Made by a program: the position numbers and the translations under genes. 64,000 nucleotides of DNA from Symbiodinium natans (lineage: Eukaryota; Sar; Dinophyceae; Suessiales; Symbiodiniaceae), in contig CAJNDS010001224.1 in NCBI GenBank assembly GCA_905221605.1, positions 1,641,302 through 1,705,301 on the forward strand, read 5' to 3'. Of the stretch, positions 62,521-64,000 are shown one piece after another (the stretch's first letter is position 1; every line of letters starts with the position of its first letter). Below the pieces are notes generated by a model. It was given only the letters and a program-made list of their open reading frames with translations. It did not search any database and had not been told where the DNA came from.

Positions 62521-62779
62521 AAATTGTATGTGGTACCATTAGGAATTTCCCCAAGATATTTGCCTAAACAGAAGCAGAGTTCAAGTAAATTATTCCAAAT
62601 CGCCTCGGAGGCCAAATGCTCAATTTACTTAAACCTTTGTCTGCAGCCTTCCCGCCAAAATTTCCTATGCTGTTTGTCTAAACAGCTGACTAAAACAGGA
62701 AGGCTCCCGGAGGCCTGGGAAGCTATCGAAACCCTGAAAAAGGAAGACCTGGAAGCTGCAAATTAGGACCAAAACCGGG

Positions 62780-63000
62780 CCCGCGAGACCCCAAATTCCG
62801 GAAAGACCACAAAAGGCTTCAAGAAGCCCCCAAAAGGCTGCAGGAGGCCCCAAAAAGCCCAGAGGCTTCAGAGAGCAAGGAGGCCCAGAAGCCTCAGGAG
62901 ACACAAAATGATTTCAGAGGGAGACTCCAAAAGGTCCCAGAAAGCCCCACCACAGGAGGCCCAAAAATGATCCAGCAGTCTCCAAAAAAGAAGGCCCACG
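62780..63000. repeat. Purine-rich degenerate repeat
   Basis: Irregular runs of AGGCCCCAAAAAGC and AGGCTTCAGGAGGC type, 10-25 bp apart. It reads as low-complexity in all frames. The open frame ending at 62766 (PEAWEAIETLKKEDLEAAN) stops just before it. Confidence 0.6.
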
Positions 63001-64000
63001 AACGCTCAAGAATCAGAAAAGTGGCTCCACAAAAAAACTCGGTCAAAACTTTCGGTCAAAACTTTCCGGTCAAAACGCTATTGGGACCCAAACCCTACAC
63101 AATTTCTACAAACCCTAAACCCTAAACCCTTCTAGGGGTTCCTCCTGACACCCCTGAATTCTGCAATCCCCAATGGGGCATCCCGGGGAGACGTGGCGTT
63201 GTGTCGTTTCGGGGCCGTGCGCCAGCGGTTTAGGGTTTATATAGGGTTTAGGATTTAGGGTTTAGGGCTTAGGGTTTAGGGTTCAGGGCTTAGGGCTTAG
63301 GATTGAGTTCACATAGATCTGGGTAGTCTGGGGCAACCCGAAACCCCAAACTCCAAATGCTTAGGGGTTTTAGGGTTTAGGTTTCAGGGCTTGTAGTGTC
63401 GTGGGTGGTCTGTGGCATTTTGGTTCTATTGACCTCAATCCGAAAGCGTTTTCCAGGTCGGAGATGATGTCGGCTGCCGACACGTTGCCAGCGAAAGAAA
63501 GCCGACAGAGTTCAGGGGTAACGCTTGGAGTATTGCAAGATTTGTAGCCTATATTGGAATAAAGGATACTCGGAGGGACCCTTAAGTGATACTTAGAGAT
63601 TCCAATACTCTTTATTTGTGGAATATTCCTTATATCAGAAAAGGAACCCAATAGGAATCCGTCTCAGAATTTAAGGAATCTTCCATAATTAAGGGGTATT
63701 GGGGTCGGCTGCACTCCAGGTATACTGGTGGGACTCTATGGGCTTGTCTGGGGTTGGGCATTCAATGGACGACGGCGGGTCACCGAACAAGGAGGCAAGG
63801 AGAATGATTGATTTACCATCTAAACTGGAAATTCGCTTCTCGGTCTAATAGAAGATATAATATATTCTGAAGATAGATATAAGTTCTCGGCTGTAAGAAT
63901 TTATAAAATCTTGAGAGTGGAACGTTTTTGGGGTCTCTATATTTGGTGGTTTATGGGAATTTTATAATTCATATTGTTTGGAATTAATTCATATATCATG
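63001..64000. other. Intergenic end of window
   Basis: TTTAGGG arrays at 63230-63300, a CCAATAC-family palindrome at about 63600-63703, and an AT-rich tail. No supported gene. Confidence 0.5.

Overview
The window looks like nuclear DNA of a dinoflagellate. The evidence is a tandem gene array, introns whose acceptors are always AG but whose donors are mostly GC or GA, and TTTAGGG/CCCTAAA telomere-type repeats scattered in both orientations through introns and intergenic DNA. Species cannot be read from the sequence, and one 100-N scaffold gap lies at 347-446.

Layout. 1-346 is a fragment of a second copy of the retrotransposon described below. From about 0.67 to 46.4 kb there are three tandem plus-strand copies of one gene with a period of about 9.3-9.8 kb. 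Copies 2 (27849-36542) and 3 (37636-45881) are complete. I reconstruct 11 exons with identical lengths and phases in both, giving 1335 codons plus stop. The product is predicted to be a secreted-type DD3-3-like ectodomain fused to a six-helix NADPH-oxidase/ferric-reductase core. Copy 1 (exons from 1339 to 26717) has lost its first exons to the gap, and its intron 7 is swollen from about 0.6 kb to 20.2 kb.

That swollen intron holds a 17.3-kb minus-strand LTR retrotransposon (2023-19284) with two 300-bp LTRs that I read as identical and a 6-bp target duplication. It is followed by a ~90-bp-period satellite and a ~1-kb array of near-perfect palindromes. The retrotransposon is the most unusual object here. 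It encodes Gag with CCCH fingers, then protease, then the C-terminal (thumb) part of a Ty3/gypsy-type reverse transcriptase with RNase H and a DDE integrase, and only after the integrase the catalytic palm of the RT ending in YVDD. The RT is therefore split between motif C and the thumb and is circularly permuted. Downstream come a Tpt1/KptA-type RNA 2'-phosphotransferase with its conserved Arg/His residues, a C2H2 protein, and a protein combining RanBP2 and SWIM zinc fingers, a membrane segment and a phospholipase-D HKD nuclease domain.

From 46.5 to 64 kb the window is gene-poor: interstitial telomere-type arrays, several MITE-like inverted-repeat families, microsatellites, a truncated U6 snRNA, a G-run block, a short PPR-like gene (about 56.0-56.95 kb) and a handful of exon-like islands that I could not join into a gene.

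Family names rest on motifs recognised by eye. No searches or structure predictions were run.
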